Assembly: GCA_964388455.1 (NCBI GenBank)
Contig: CAYMAN010000003.1
Span: 45,802 to 109,801, forward strand
DNA: 64,000 bases
Direction: 5' to 3'
DNA from: JBBRWO01 sp964388455
Lineage (GTDB): Bacteria; Actinomycetota; Coriobacteriia; Anaerosomatales; JAAXUF01
This document shows positions 7,475 through 19,029 of this stretch, piece by piece; positions within the stretch are counted from its first letter, which is position 1, and each line of letters starts with the position of its first letter. The notes under the pieces are model-generated. The model saw nothing but the letters and a program-made list of their open reading frames with translations. It searched no databases and had not been told where the DNA came from. The translations under genes were made by a program, and so were the position numbers.

Positions 7475-7867
7475 ATGCCCGAAAGAAGCGTAATCGTCGC
7501 CGATAAGGCCCCAGCCGCCCTCGGACCGTACTCTGCAGCGGTCAGGGTAGGACCGTTCGTCTACTGCTCGGGCCAGACACCAATCGTTCCTGAGACGGGC
7601 GAGCTTGTCGAAGGCTGCGTCGCATGCCAGACCAAGCAGGTGCTGAACAACGTCTCGGCGGTGCTGGAGGCTGCGGGGCTCACCCTGGCCGACGTGGTTA
7701 AGACCACCGTGTTCCTCACGGACATGGACGACTTCGCCAAGATGAACGGCGTCTACGCGGAGTTCTTCGCCGAACCGTTCCCGGCGCGCTCGACCGTCGC
7801 CGTCAAGGCGCTGCCGAAGGCCGCCAGTGTCGAGATCGAGGTTATTGCGGTCGTTAGCGGAACGTAG
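7475..7867 (+). CDS. ridA: RidA family reactive-intermediate deaminase
   Basis: A 130-aa YjgF/YER057c/UK114-family trimer that hydrolyses enamine/imine intermediates such as 2-aminoacrylate made by PLP enzymes. The family signatures GPYSAAVRVG, YCSGQTP, the central VVKTTVFLTDMDDF and the C-terminal FPARST with its substrate-binding arginine are all present. The start follows AAGGAG by 7 nt. It sits between lpd and lipA with short gaps on both sides and may be cotranscribed, though its function does not require lipoate. Confidence 0.93.
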   Translation: MPERSVIVADKAPAALGPYSAAVRVGPFVYCSGQTPIVPETGELVEGCVACQTKQVLNNVSAVLEAAGLTLADVVKTTVFLTDMDDFAKMNGVYAEFFAEPFPARSTVAVKALPKAASVEIEVIAVVSGT

Positions 7868-7933
7868 AGAAGTCAGTTGCGCCTGACCTTGCACTCGTCC
7901 GCACTATCTGGCCCGAGAGACCTCCGGTGACAC

Positions 7934-8836
7934 ATGAGTTCCGCCGAAACGACCAACCATCGTAAGAGCTTGCCCCCGTGGCTGCGACGCCCCATTGCCG
8001 CAAGCGGGCAGTTCAGCAAGGTAAACGGACTACTCGACGACCTGTCGGTCAACACCGTGTGCCAATCCGCCAAGTGCCCGAACCGCGGAGAGTGCTTCGC
8101 GAGCGGCACCGCGACATTCCTGATCATGGGCGATGCCTGTACTCGCGGATGCCGCTTCTGCGCGGTCGAAACACGCGTCCCGGCGCCTCTCGATACCGAT
8201 GAGCCTCAGCGCGTTGCGCAGGCTGCGGCGACCCTGGGACTCAAGCACGTCGTCATCACGACGGTCACCCGCGATGACCTCGACGACGGCGGCGCGGCTC
8301 ATTTTGTCGCCGTGGTTGATTCAGTCCGAGTGGCGTTGCCCGACGCGGACATCGAAGTACTTACCAGCGACTTCGGCGGACGGCTCGAAAGCGTAGATAC
8401 GGTCGCAGCGGCGAGACCGGACGTATACAACCACAACCTCGAGACTGTGCCGCGACTCTACGAGGAAGTGCGTCCTGGGGCGGACTACGCTCGGTCCCTC
8501 GCCGTGCTCGCACGAGTTCACGAGACACAGCCGGATCTGCCCACCAAGTCCGGACTCATGCTCGGCCTCGGCGAAACCCCGCAGGAAGTGTGCGCAGTCA
8601 TGGATGACCTGCTCAGCAACGGTGTGTCTATACTGACCCTCGGGCAGTACTTGAGGCCCAGCACAGCCCATCTTCCGGTGGTCGAATACGTCGAGCCCAC
8701 CGTCTTCGCCGAGCTCTCGCGGGAGGCGTACCGCAAGGGGTTCTCGGCGGTCGCCAGTTCCCCGTACGTGCGCTCGAGTTACCATGCCGGTGAGCTCGCC
8801 GAGAAGGCAGGCGGTTCTGACGTCGATCCGGGCTAA
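7934..8836 (+). CDS. lipA: Lipoyl synthase (radical SAM)
   Basis: Inserts two sulfurs into protein-bound octanoyl groups to make lipoate. Both cluster motifs are clear: the auxiliary [4Fe-4S] CX4CX5C at C43, C48 and C54, and the radical-SAM CX3CX2C at C69, C73 and C76. The C-terminal RSSYHAGE supplies the serine ligand of the auxiliary cluster. The length of 300 aa is normal. It is the last gene of the lpd-ridA-lipA group, and its stop codon overlaps that of the convergent cyclase gene. No lipB or lplA is nearby. Confidence 0.96.
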   Translation: MSSAETTNHRKSLPPWLRRPIAASGQFSKVNGLLDDLSVNTVCQSAKCPNRGECFASGTATFLIMGDACTRGCRFCAVETRVPAPLDTDEPQRVAQAAATLGLKHVVITTVTRDDLDDGGAAHFVAVVDSVRVALPDADIEVLTSDFGGRLESVDTVAAARPDVYNHNLETVPRLYEEVRPGADYARSLAVLARVHETQPDLPTKSGLMLGLGETPQEVCAVMDDLLSNGVSILTLGQYLRPSTAHLPVVEYVEPTVFAELSREAYRKGFSAVASSPYVRSSYHAGELAEKAGGSDVDPG

Positions 8837-9864
8837 AGCTCTTGCTCCACAACGATCACTGAGCCCGCGCGGTCGCGCCCCGCAGCCTTCGCCTCGTAAA
8901 GTGAGTGGTCTGCGGCTGCCAGAAGCTGCTCCGCCGTTGTCGGGATCGCGCCTTGCGCTAGGCCACCACCTACGCTCACGGAGAGCTGAACGTCGGATTC
9001 GCCGCACATGAAATCCGTCTGCCGTACCACCTCAACTATCCGGTTCATGAGCAGTTCGAGCTCAGCGGCGTCCGTCTCCGGTGCGAGGATTGCGAATTCG
9101 TCGCCACCGTAGCGGCCCACGACGTCTGACGTGCGCACCGCCTGGCACAGCGCAGCGGAGATGGTGCGCAACGCATCATCGCCACGCAGGTGCCCGAACG
9201 TGTCATTGATCGACTTGAACCTGTCGATGTCGACGAGCAGCACGCCCAGGGGGTGCCCGTACCTCTGGGACCATGATGCCCACTGGCGGACGTATCCGTA
9301 GAAACCTCTTCGGTTGTAGAGGCCGGTGAGCGGGTCATGCATGGCGAGCGTGGAGAGACGCTGCTGATCGCGGAACGATCGAGCCAGCACGCGGGCGAGG
9401 AAGTGCGCAATGTCGGTGCGGGAGTGTCGCGATTCGATGCACATGACCAAGCGCATCACGTGGCGCGAGTACGCCTCGTTATGTTCAGTTGATGAGCCCG
9501 GATTCACCAGATCGAGAAGCTCGCCGAACGCAGGATCGAGCATGAAGAACTCCATGTGGGCGGCGAGGTCGAGCATCTCGTCAGTCGAGAGTTCTGCCAA
9601 ATCGGTCGGTGTGAGAAGCGTGATTTCCTCGGCGAGCTCCTGGAGACGGGCGAGAATCGTGCTCTCGTCTGCGACATCGGGGACCAGGCCCTCACGCCAC
9701 GCCTCGAGCAGCTCCGTCCACCAGCCGACATGCGAGATCTCTTCAATCCCCATGCGCTTGAAGGTCGCGCACACTTCCTCATCACGGCAAGCTTGCGCCA
9801 GCGCGGCATAGGTGTTGGCGGCGTGTGTGTCCAGCTCTGCACACAGCTCGAGAATGGCCTGCAT
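8833..9864 (-). CDS. Diguanylate cyclase with diiron ferritin-like N-terminal domain
   Basis: A 343-aa two-domain signalling protein. Residues ~160-343 are a canonical GGDEF domain: HDPLTGLYNRRGF at 176-188, GGDEF at 253-257, and an inhibitory RxxD site at 244-247. It should therefore make cyclic di-GMP from two GTP under product control. Residues ~1-150 are all-helical and carry an E...ExxH...E...ExxH pattern (E10, E42-H45, E105, E144-H147), the ligand set of ferritin/rubrerythrin-type diiron bundles. No membrane segment is present, so this looks like a cytoplasmic sensor of oxygen, peroxide, iron or redox state. The diiron assignment is my reading of spacing, not a database match. Confidence 0.85.
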   Translation of the reverse strand: MQAILELCAELDTHAANTYAALAQACRDEEVCATFKRMGIEEISHVGWWTELLEAWREGLVPDVADESTILARLQELAEEITLLTPTDLAELSTDEMLDLAAHMEFFMLDPAFGELLDLVNPGSSTEHNEAYSRHVMRLVMCIESRHSRTDIAHFLARVLARSFRDQQRLSTLAMHDPLTGLYNRRGFYGYVRQWASWSQRYGHPLGVLLVDIDRFKSINDTFGHLRGDDALRTISAALCQAVRTSDVVGRYGGDEFAILAPETDAAELELLMNRIVEVVRQTDFMCGESDVQLSVSVGGGLAQGAIPTTAEQLLAAADHSLYEAKAAGRDRAGSVIVVEQEL

Positions 9865-10098
9865 CCCTACCTCCAGCTCAGAGGCCGATTTACGTTCCAG
9901 TGTACTTCTCTTTGGCCAAGTAATGGGTATACTTCATCCATGGGGGTCGCCCGATGAGAGTCGGAGCAATCTTCTTCATGTGTGCGGGGCGTCCGTTCTC
10001 TCGGGAGCGGGCGCTTCGCCTTTGTGTAGGGAATAGAATGGGAGCGGAACTCATCCGCTGACAGCCGCGAGTGGGCCGACGAGAAAGAGGTGGGGCTG

Positions 10099-13202
<3,104 letters not shown>

Positions 13203-13206
<4 letters not shown>

Positions 13207-13973
13207 CAGTGCCCGAGACCGCGGCTGTGACACACGGTGGCAAGGAAGGGACGTTCACGTTCATCCCGTCCCCCTGGAGTCCTGGCGGAGCTTTGTGGCT
13301 GTTGGCACTCGTCTTTGGCGTCAGCGCGCTTGGATCGTTGACGGCGAGGTCCATCATCGCGCAGCACTTCTCGGACACGGCCTCAAGCCTCTTGGTCGGC
13401 GGCACGTTGGTGGTGGGTTACCTCATCGAGCTGGCGGTCGTGCTGCTGGTGTCACGTTCGCAGGGTGTTGGGTTCTCGGCGGCGGTCGGATTGACTCGGC
13501 CGGAGCGGGGGAGTACCCGGACATGGGTGATTCTCGCCGTCTTGGGCGCGCTTGCGGCTCGCGGGTTCGCATCGGCGTACGCCGGCCTGATGCGACTCCT
13601 GCCGATCGAGCTTCCGGGCGCCGACGCCAACCCGCTCTCGTTGTTTCCCGGCGGCGGGATCTCCATCGTGATCCTCGTCCTCGTGGTCGTGGTGATCGCC
13701 CCCTTCGCCGAGGAGGTCGTGTTTCGCGGTGTGCTTCTGCCAGCCTTCGGGGTGCGATGGGGTGCGATCGCCGGCGTGGCCGCTTCCTCGGCATTGTTCG
13801 CGGGACTTCATTTCAGCGCGTACGTGTTCATTCCGATAGCCGTGGCGGCGCTCGTGTTCGCGGGGCTGGTCGCGCGGTTTCGATCGCTGTGGCCCGCCTA
13901 CGTTGCGCACGCGACGTTCAACGGCATCGCGGTCGTCTTCTTGTTCGTGCTCGAGGCTCGGGGTCTTGTATGA
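13203..13973 (+). CDS. CPBP family intramembrane metalloprotease
   Basis: A 256-aa multi-span membrane protein of the CAAX-protease/bacteriocin-processing (Abi) family. The three motifs are complete: E170-E171-V-V-F-R175, the FxxxH motif ending at H203, and H236-A-T-F-N240. About seven hydrophobic segments are visible. The start is GTG at 13203, overlapping the preceding stop; the in-frame sequence upstream is non-family. A second, larger CPBP protein follows with an ATGA overlap. The substrate is unknown; relatives process prenylated or secreted peptides, or give self-immunity to bacteriocins. Confidence 0.88.
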
Positions 13974-15049
13974 GCGGGCCTTCGCCCTACGCACTCTATC
14001 CGGAGCGATGCGATCAGTGCGGTCGGTGCTTGAGGGCCTGCCCTGAGGGCGGCCTCAAGGTTGGCGCCGCCTACATAGCGATCGATCGTGCCGCGTGCAC
14101 CGCGTGCGACGCCTGCGTCCAGGCGTGCGACCGTGAGGCAATCGTCCCGCGAGTGGCGCCGTCACGTGCCACCGCACAGCCGCTCTCGGTTGCGGGAGTC
14201 GCGAAGGTCGACGTCGGATCGCGAGCCGAGGCAAAGACATTGCTCAAGGTCGCCAAGGCTGCCGAGAAGGCTGCGGGCAAGGGCGCCGCGACCGCGACGG
14301 TATCGTCGGCTGACAAGCTGGGATCGGGCGGGATCGTCTCGTGGACCGCGATCGATGTCATGGCGGTACTCGTCATCATGGCGGTCGCTCTACTTGCCAA
14401 GAACGCGATTCTGGGGCTCGAGGCTGTCGAGCTCATGCCGGCCGCCGCTCGGTCGATCACGCGCGCCCTGGTGCTGGCTGCCTACTACGGAGCGCAGATT
14501 GCCGGGATGAGTTTCATAGCTCGCAGACATGGCAGCGGTCTGTTCGAAGCGTTCGCCTTGCGGGGAGAGGGCGCGGTGCGGTCGGGCGACGGACGCTCGA
14601 TCGCTGGCTCGGCGGGCTGGGTCCTGCTTCTGTTTCTGGGCACGGAGCTGATCTCGATCGGGTACGGGCTCGCCATGCAGGCGTGGGGCTGGGAACAACC
14701 TGCGCGGTTGTCGAGCGATGTGAGCGCGGTCTTCGGTAGTGGAGGCATGGGGCTCGTGCTGTCCGCCGTGCTGGTGGCGATAGCTGCGCCGATGGTCGAG
14801 GAGATGGCGTTTCGCGGAATCGTTTTGCCGGTGTGGTCACGTTCCCTCGGTGAGTGGGGCGGGATCATCGCCTCGGCCGGGCTGTATGCGGCGTTCCACT
14901 TCAGCCTGTGGATGTTCCTGCCTACCTTTGTGCTGGGTATCGCACTGGGGTGGCTCGTCCGCTCGCGGGGTGGACTGGTCCCGGCAATCGCGCTGCACGT
15001 GCTGTACAACGCAGCGGCGGTCGCAGCGGCATTCGCTGTCGCCGGGTAG
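13970..15049 (+). CDS. Ferredoxin-CPBP intramembrane protease fusion
   Basis: A 359-aa fusion. Residues 10-60 form a 2x[4Fe-4S] ferredoxin domain (C14, C17, C20, C24 and C43, C46, C49, C53). Residues ~65-120 are a Lys/Ala-rich linker that looks helical. The rest is a multi-span CPBP protease with E277-E278-M-A-F-R282, H310 and H343-V-L-Y-N347 intact. The start is ATG 13970, overlapping the stop of the first CPBP gene. Both halves keep all signature residues, so this reads as a genuine fusion, suggesting redox gating or electron delivery to a membrane protease. A frameshift or sequencing artefact is unlikely because the linker is in frame and codon use is uniform. Confidence 0.85.
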   Translation: MSGPSPYALYPERCDQCGRCLRACPEGGLKVGAAYIAIDRAACTACDACVQACDREAIVPRVAPSRATAQPLSVAGVAKVDVGSRAEAKTLLKVAKAAEKAAGKGAATATVSSADKLGSGGIVSWTAIDVMAVLVIMAVALLAKNAILGLEAVELMPAAARSITRALVLAAYYGAQIAGMSFIARRHGSGLFEAFALRGEGAVRSGDGRSIAGSAGWVLLLFLGTELISIGYGLAMQAWGWEQPARLSSDVSAVFGSGGMGLVLSAVLVAIAAPMVEEMAFRGIVLPVWSRSLGEWGGIIASAGLYAAFHFSLWMFLPTFVLGIALGWLVRSRGGLVPAIALHVLYNAAAVAAAFAVAG

Positions 15050-15070
15050 AAACCGGGGCGTCCGATGTCT

Positions 15071-15086
15071 GCGGGCTGACGCCCGC
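15071..15086 (+). terminator. GC hairpin after the CPBP gene
   Basis: A perfect 6-bp stem GCGGGC with GCCCGC and a TGAC loop lies 22 nt after the stop of the ferredoxin-CPBP gene, followed 4 nt later by a CCCTTT run. The U-tract is weak. It may end the ligA-protease transcript before the gatCA promoter region, where TATGAT (15103-15108) is a possible -10. Confidence 0.45.
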
Positions 15087-15202
15087 GCGCCCTTTCCTCG
15101 GGTATGATGTGCCGTGCGCGTCTCGCGCACCCGTTCAGCTCCCGATCACGCACGCGCCAGGCACTACATCGCATCGGCGCGACCGCACGAAAGGACGTCA
15201 GC

Positions 15203-15505
15203 ATGTCCCTCTCCGAGAGTGAGGTCCGCCACGTCGCCATGCTCGCGCGACTGGCACTGACCGACGAGGAGGTCGTTGCGATGCAGGGCGACCTCAACTC
15301 GATCCTCGGCCACATCGACACTATCGCGCAGCTCGATCTCGAGAGCGTGGCCCCCACGGCGCATGCGATTCCTGTGGTCAACGTCACACGACCCGACGTC
15401 GTGGTGCCCGGCCTGTCACGCGAGGCCGCGCTGATGAACGCTCCCGCTGCCGAAGATGGCGCTTTCCTGATTCCGCAGATCACGGGCGGCGGTGATGAGG
15501 CGTGA
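15203..15505 (+). CDS. gatC: Asp-tRNA(Asn)/Glu-tRNA(Gln) amidotransferase subunit C
   Basis: A 100-aa helical subunit that clamps GatA and GatB. It starts with the family-typical SEVRHVAMLARLALTDEEV and ends with the NAP...FLIPQI segment. The ATG follows AAAGGA; the longer in-frame start upstream lacks family sequence. Its stop overlaps the GTG start of gatA. gatB lies about 3 kb further on, separated by a minus-strand operon, so the three subunit genes are not one transcript. Confidence 0.94.
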   Translation: MSLSESEVRHVAMLARLALTDEEVVAMQGDLNSILGHIDTIAQLDLESVAPTAHAIPVVNVTRPDVVVPGLSREAALMNAPAAEDGAFLIPQITGGGDEA

Positions 15506-16992
15506 GCGACCTGAACCTCTCGGCGTGGAGTGCCACGCAGATTCGCGATGCGATCGCCAAGGGTGAATTCTCGGCGCGTGAGGCCGCACAGAGTGCGCTG
15601 TCGCGCATCGACGCGTTCGACGGCGACGTCCACGCGTTTAACCAGGTGACACCCGAGCTCGCACTGGCCGCCGCGGATCGCATCGACGCGATGGCTGCTG
15701 CCGGCGCGACTCTGCCGCCGCTCGCCGGGGTTCCGGCTGCGTTCAAGGACAACATGAACCTCATAGGCACGCGCACCACGTGCTCGAGCAAGATCCTCGC
15801 GAACTACGAGAGCCCGTACGACTGCACCGCGGTCGCGCGACTGATTGAAGCCGGCGTCGTGCCGCTGGGCAAGTGCAACATGGACCAGTTCGCGTTCGGT
15901 TCCTCGGGCGAGACCAGCTACACCGGTCCGGCCAAGAACCCGTGGGACTTGGGTCGCGTGCCGGGCGGATCAAGTTCCGGTAGCGCGGCGTCAGTTTCGG
16001 CGGGTATGGCGACCGTATCGCTGGGAAGTGACACTGGCGGATCGATTCGTCAGCCGGGTGCGCTCACCGGCACCGTCGCGCTCAAGCCTACGTACGGTCG
16101 CGTCAGCCGCTACGGCTGCGTCGCATTCGCTTCGAGCCTCGACCAGATCGGGCCGTTCTCGCGCACCGTCGAGGACTCGGCGCTGGTGCTCGAGGCCATC
16201 TGCGGCAAGGACTCGATGGACGCCACCAGTGTCGAGCGCGACGACGAGCAGTTCGCCGCCGCCACACGCGAGGCGGACGTGAAGGGTATGCGCATCGCGA
16301 TCGTGCGCGACCTTCTTGACATGGAGGGTGTCACGCCCGAGGTCAAGCAGAGCGTGCTCGACGCCGCCGCCCGCTACGAGGCCATGGGCGCCATCGTGGG
16401 CGAGGTCGATCTGCCAACCAGCCAGCACGGTCTCTCGGCGTACTACATCATCGGCCCGGCGGAGGCGTCATCGAACCTCGCGCGCTTCGACGGCATCCGA
16501 TACGGCCATCGCGTGGACGGCGCAACCGACGTCCTCGACCTCTACATGCGGTCCCGCTCCGAAGGCTTCGGTCCCGAGGCGAAGCGTCGCATCATGCTGG
16601 GGACCTACGCGCTGTCGGCCGGCTACTACGACGCCTACTACGGCAAGGCGCAAAAGGCCCGCACGCTCATCGCGAGCGAGTTCTCCGCAGCGTTCGCCGA
16701 CTACGACGTGCTGCTGACGCCCACGAGCCCGCAGGTCGCTTGGAAGTTCGGCGAGAAGAGCGACCCGCTGACGATGTATCTGGCCGACATCTTCACGATT
16801 CCGGTGAACCTGGCCGGCAACTGCGGCATCAGCATCCCGTGCGGTATCACCGCCGCCGAGGACGGGACGCCTCTGCCGATCGGTCTGCAGCTCATCGGCG
16901 ATCACTTCGCGGAGGCCAAGCTGTTCCGCGCGGCCGCGGCGCTCGAGCGCGATCTGGATTTGGACATGCGTTCACCGATGGTCCGCGACTAG
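15502..16992 (+). CDS. gatA: Asp-tRNA(Asn)/Glu-tRNA(Gln) amidotransferase subunit A
   Basis: A 496-aa amidase-signature glutaminase that supplies ammonia for converting Glu-tRNA(Gln) and Asp-tRNA(Asn). The catalytic Lys lies in AAFKDN, and the Gly/Ser-rich signature GGSSSGSAASVSAG followed by GSDTGGSIRQP carries the Ser-Ser pair. The length is normal and the start is GTG, coupled to gatC. Presence of the complex predicts an indirect route to Gln-tRNA and/or Asn-tRNA in this organism. Confidence 0.96.
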   Translation: MSDLNLSAWSATQIRDAIAKGEFSAREAAQSALSRIDAFDGDVHAFNQVTPELALAAADRIDAMAAAGATLPPLAGVPAAFKDNMNLIGTRTTCSSKILANYESPYDCTAVARLIEAGVVPLGKCNMDQFAFGSSGETSYTGPAKNPWDLGRVPGGSSSGSAASVSAGMATVSLGSDTGGSIRQPGALTGTVALKPTYGRVSRYGCVAFASSLDQIGPFSRTVEDSALVLEAICGKDSMDATSVERDDEQFAAATREADVKGMRIAIVRDLLDMEGVTPEVKQSVLDAAARYEAMGAIVGEVDLPTSQHGLSAYYIIGPAEASSNLARFDGIRYGHRVDGATDVLDLYMRSRSEGFGPEAKRRIMLGTYALSAGYYDAYYGKAQKARTLIASEFSAAFADYDVLLTPTSPQVAWKFGEKSDPLTMYLADIFTIPVNLAGNCGISIPCGITAAEDGTPLPIGLQLIGDHFAEAKLFRAAAALERDLDLDMRSPMVRD

Positions 16993-16997
16993 GGCAT

Positions 16998-18653
16998 CTA
17001 CCGGTGGCGGTAGTGGGACGTGATCGCCGAGATGAAGAACCAGCTGCCCACGCCCAAGGCGGCCGCCAGAGCCATACGGGCGGCCCACACGAACCAGGTG
17101 GGCAGCGGAGTGTTGGACAGGAGAAGCGACAGCCCGATCACGAACGCCGAGACCACGAGGGCGAACGAGAGCCGGTTCGCGACCTCTTCGAATCGACGCA
17201 TGATCGGATCCATCCCTGTTGGGTGAATCGCCATGCGGAATTCGCCGCTGCCTGCGATGCGCAGGATCCGAACGATGGAGTCGGGCACGTCGGCGAACGC
17301 GCGTACCGATCGACGCATGCGGTGGGTGAACGATCGTAACAGCGCCGTCGGCGACAGTCGTTCATTCGTGATGCTCCGAGTGAATGGCGCGGTCACCGCA
17401 ACGAAGTCGAAGTCAGGATCGAGCAGCCGACCCAGGCCCTCGAGCACGACGAGCGTGGTGAGCAACAGAGCCAGCTCCGCGTTCATCAGCAGGTTGTGCT
17501 GACGGATAAGGCTCATGATCTCAGTGATGAGCTCTCCGATGCGTACCTGGCCCAACGTCCTGTTGTAGTACTTGGTGATCAGCCGGGAGATCTCGCGCTC
17601 CAACAGCCCAACGTCTATCTCGCCCGGACTGTCGACCGCCAACACGAGGGTATCGACCGCGAGGCCCGGATCGTCATCGACGATGGCCGTGAACAGGTCA
17701 GCGAGCTGGTCTCTTCCGAGCTGGGATACGGTGCCAACACGCCCGAAGTCGGTGAAGCCGACGGCGCCGTCCGACATTGCGAAGAGATTGCCGGGGTGTG
17801 GATCCGCATGATAGAAGCCGAGCGAAAAGATCTGCTCCAGATAGCAGAATACGCCCCTTCGGGCGAGCTCGGCTCGGTCCATCCCCGCCGCATCGATTAG
17901 GTCAGGTCGGTTGATCGGGATGCCATCAAGCCGCTCGAGGGTGAGGACTCGTTTGGTGGTGAACTCCCAGTGCACAGACGGAAACTTGACGGTTTCGTCG
18001 CTCTCGAATGCGATGCGGAGGCGCTCAGCATTCGAGGCTTCCGCGACGTAGTCGAGCTCGCCCCGAACTGCACTTGCGAACTCTTCGGCGATGGCGACGA
18101 CGTCGTAGCGTTCGCCGAACTCTGAGTGCTGCGCCACGAAGCGTGCTTGTGTGATGAGGATGTCGAGGTCGGTGTCGATAGCCTCCTCGGCGAGGGGGCG
18201 CTGTACCTTCACGATCACCGAGCTGCCATCCGCGAGTGTCGCGCCGTAGCACTGCCCGAGTGACGCTGCGGCCACCAGGCTGGGATCGAACGTGGCGAAC
18301 AACTGGTCGATGGGCGCGCCCAACTCGGATTCGATCAGGCTGCGAGCCACGTCGTCTGGAAACGGGGCCACGTCGTCTTGGAGACGACGCAACTCCGAGA
18401 TGACGTCGTCCGGAAACAGGTCTGCGCGCGTTGAGGCCGCCTGACCCAGTTTCACGAACGCCGGTCCGAGGCGCTCAAGCGTGCGCCGCAGGCGACTCGC
18501 GAACGCCTCCGGGTTCTGCCGATCGAGATGGAGTCGCGTTCTTGCGGGGGCGAAGCGTCGCAGACCGGTGACGTCGATAGCGCTGTCGAGGCCCTCTTCG
18601 AGAAGCACGCCGACGATCTGTCGATAGCGTGCGAGGTGCTTGTGGGGTCGCAT
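16998..18653 (-). CDS. UbiB/ABC1 family atypical kinase
   Basis: A 551-aa member of the ADCK/UbiB family of atypical kinase-like ATPases. Visible motifs are KLGQAASTRADL (KxGQ extension), AAASLGQCY (alanine-rich nucleotide loop), VIVKVQRP (ATP lysine), HADPHPGNL (catalytic loop) and FTDFGR (metal-binding). Two hydrophobic helices close the C-terminus, so it is probably membrane-anchored. Relatives support quinone or other lipid metabolism. It is the last gene of a three-gene operon behind a phasin-like protein and a membrane protein. No quinone genes are nearby, so the lipid substrate is unknown. Confidence 0.9.
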   Translation of the reverse strand: MRPHKHLARYRQIVGVLLEEGLDSAIDVTGLRRFAPARTRLHLDRQNPEAFASRLRRTLERLGPAFVKLGQAASTRADLFPDDVISELRRLQDDVAPFPDDVARSLIESELGAPIDQLFATFDPSLVAAASLGQCYGATLADGSSVIVKVQRPLAEEAIDTDLDILITQARFVAQHSEFGERYDVVAIAEEFASAVRGELDYVAEASNAERLRIAFESDETVKFPSVHWEFTTKRVLTLERLDGIPINRPDLIDAAGMDRAELARRGVFCYLEQIFSLGFYHADPHPGNLFAMSDGAVGFTDFGRVGTVSQLGRDQLADLFTAIVDDDPGLAVDTLVLAVDSPGEIDVGLLEREISRLITKYYNRTLGQVRIGELITEIMSLIRQHNLLMNAELALLLTTLVVLEGLGRLLDPDFDFVAVTAPFTRSITNERLSPTALLRSFTHRMRRSVRAFADVPDSIVRILRIAGSGEFRMAIHPTGMDPIMRRFEEVANRLSFALVVSAFVIGLSLLLSNTPLPTWFVWAARMALAAALGVGSWFFISAITSHYRHR

Positions 18654-18666
18654 GCTGACCGGAGCG

Positions 18667-19029
18667 CTAGGCCGAGGGGTCCTCGGACGATTCCGGTTTG
18701 AGGCTCGCGATCATGGCTTTGAGCTCAGCGATCTCATCGCGCAGGCTTGAGACTTCGGACTTGGTGGCCACGCCGCCGTTCGCCATGAGCTTCTCCGTCT
18801 CTGCCGCGACGGTTCTGCGCATGTTCTCCTGCTGCTCCTGGGCGATGGTGCCGAGCTTGTCGGCGACCCTCTTGGCCTCGGACTGCGACAACTTGCCCCG
18901 GTCGATGAGCTCGGCCGCGAAGGACTGCGTCTTACCCCTGGTCAGCTCGAGCACGCCGATCCCCAACAGGAATGCGTTCTCCACCAAGCCAGCCGGGTCG
19001 GTGGGTTCCGTCTTCTTCTCGTCAGTCAT
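18667..19029 (-). CDS. Phasin-like coiled-coil protein
   Basis: A 120-aa protein with an N-terminal amphipathic helix (residues ~15-35), a Lys/Glu/Gln-rich helix, and a C-terminal heptad stretch (EVSSLRDEIAELKAMIASL) likely to form a coiled coil. The pattern resembles poly(hydroxyalkanoate)-granule-associated and phasin-like proteins often found beside UbiB genes. The start at 19029 follows GGGAGG; an ATG four codons earlier overlaps that site. Its start overlaps the end of the upstream gene and 13 nt separate it from the UbiB gene, so the three are coupled. Confidence 0.7.
   Translation of the reverse strand: MTDEKKTEPTDPAGLVENAFLLGIGVLELTRGKTQSFAAELIDRGKLSQSEAKRVADKLGTIAQEQQENMRRTVAAETEKLMANGGVATKSEVSSLRDEIAELKAMIASLKPESSEDPSA

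Noticed and set aside
9865..10098. Cyclic di-GMP riboswitch in the gap next to the diguanylate cyclase
   Set aside because: G-rich hairpins are present, but the conserved GEMM core and tetraloop/receptor sequences are not visible.
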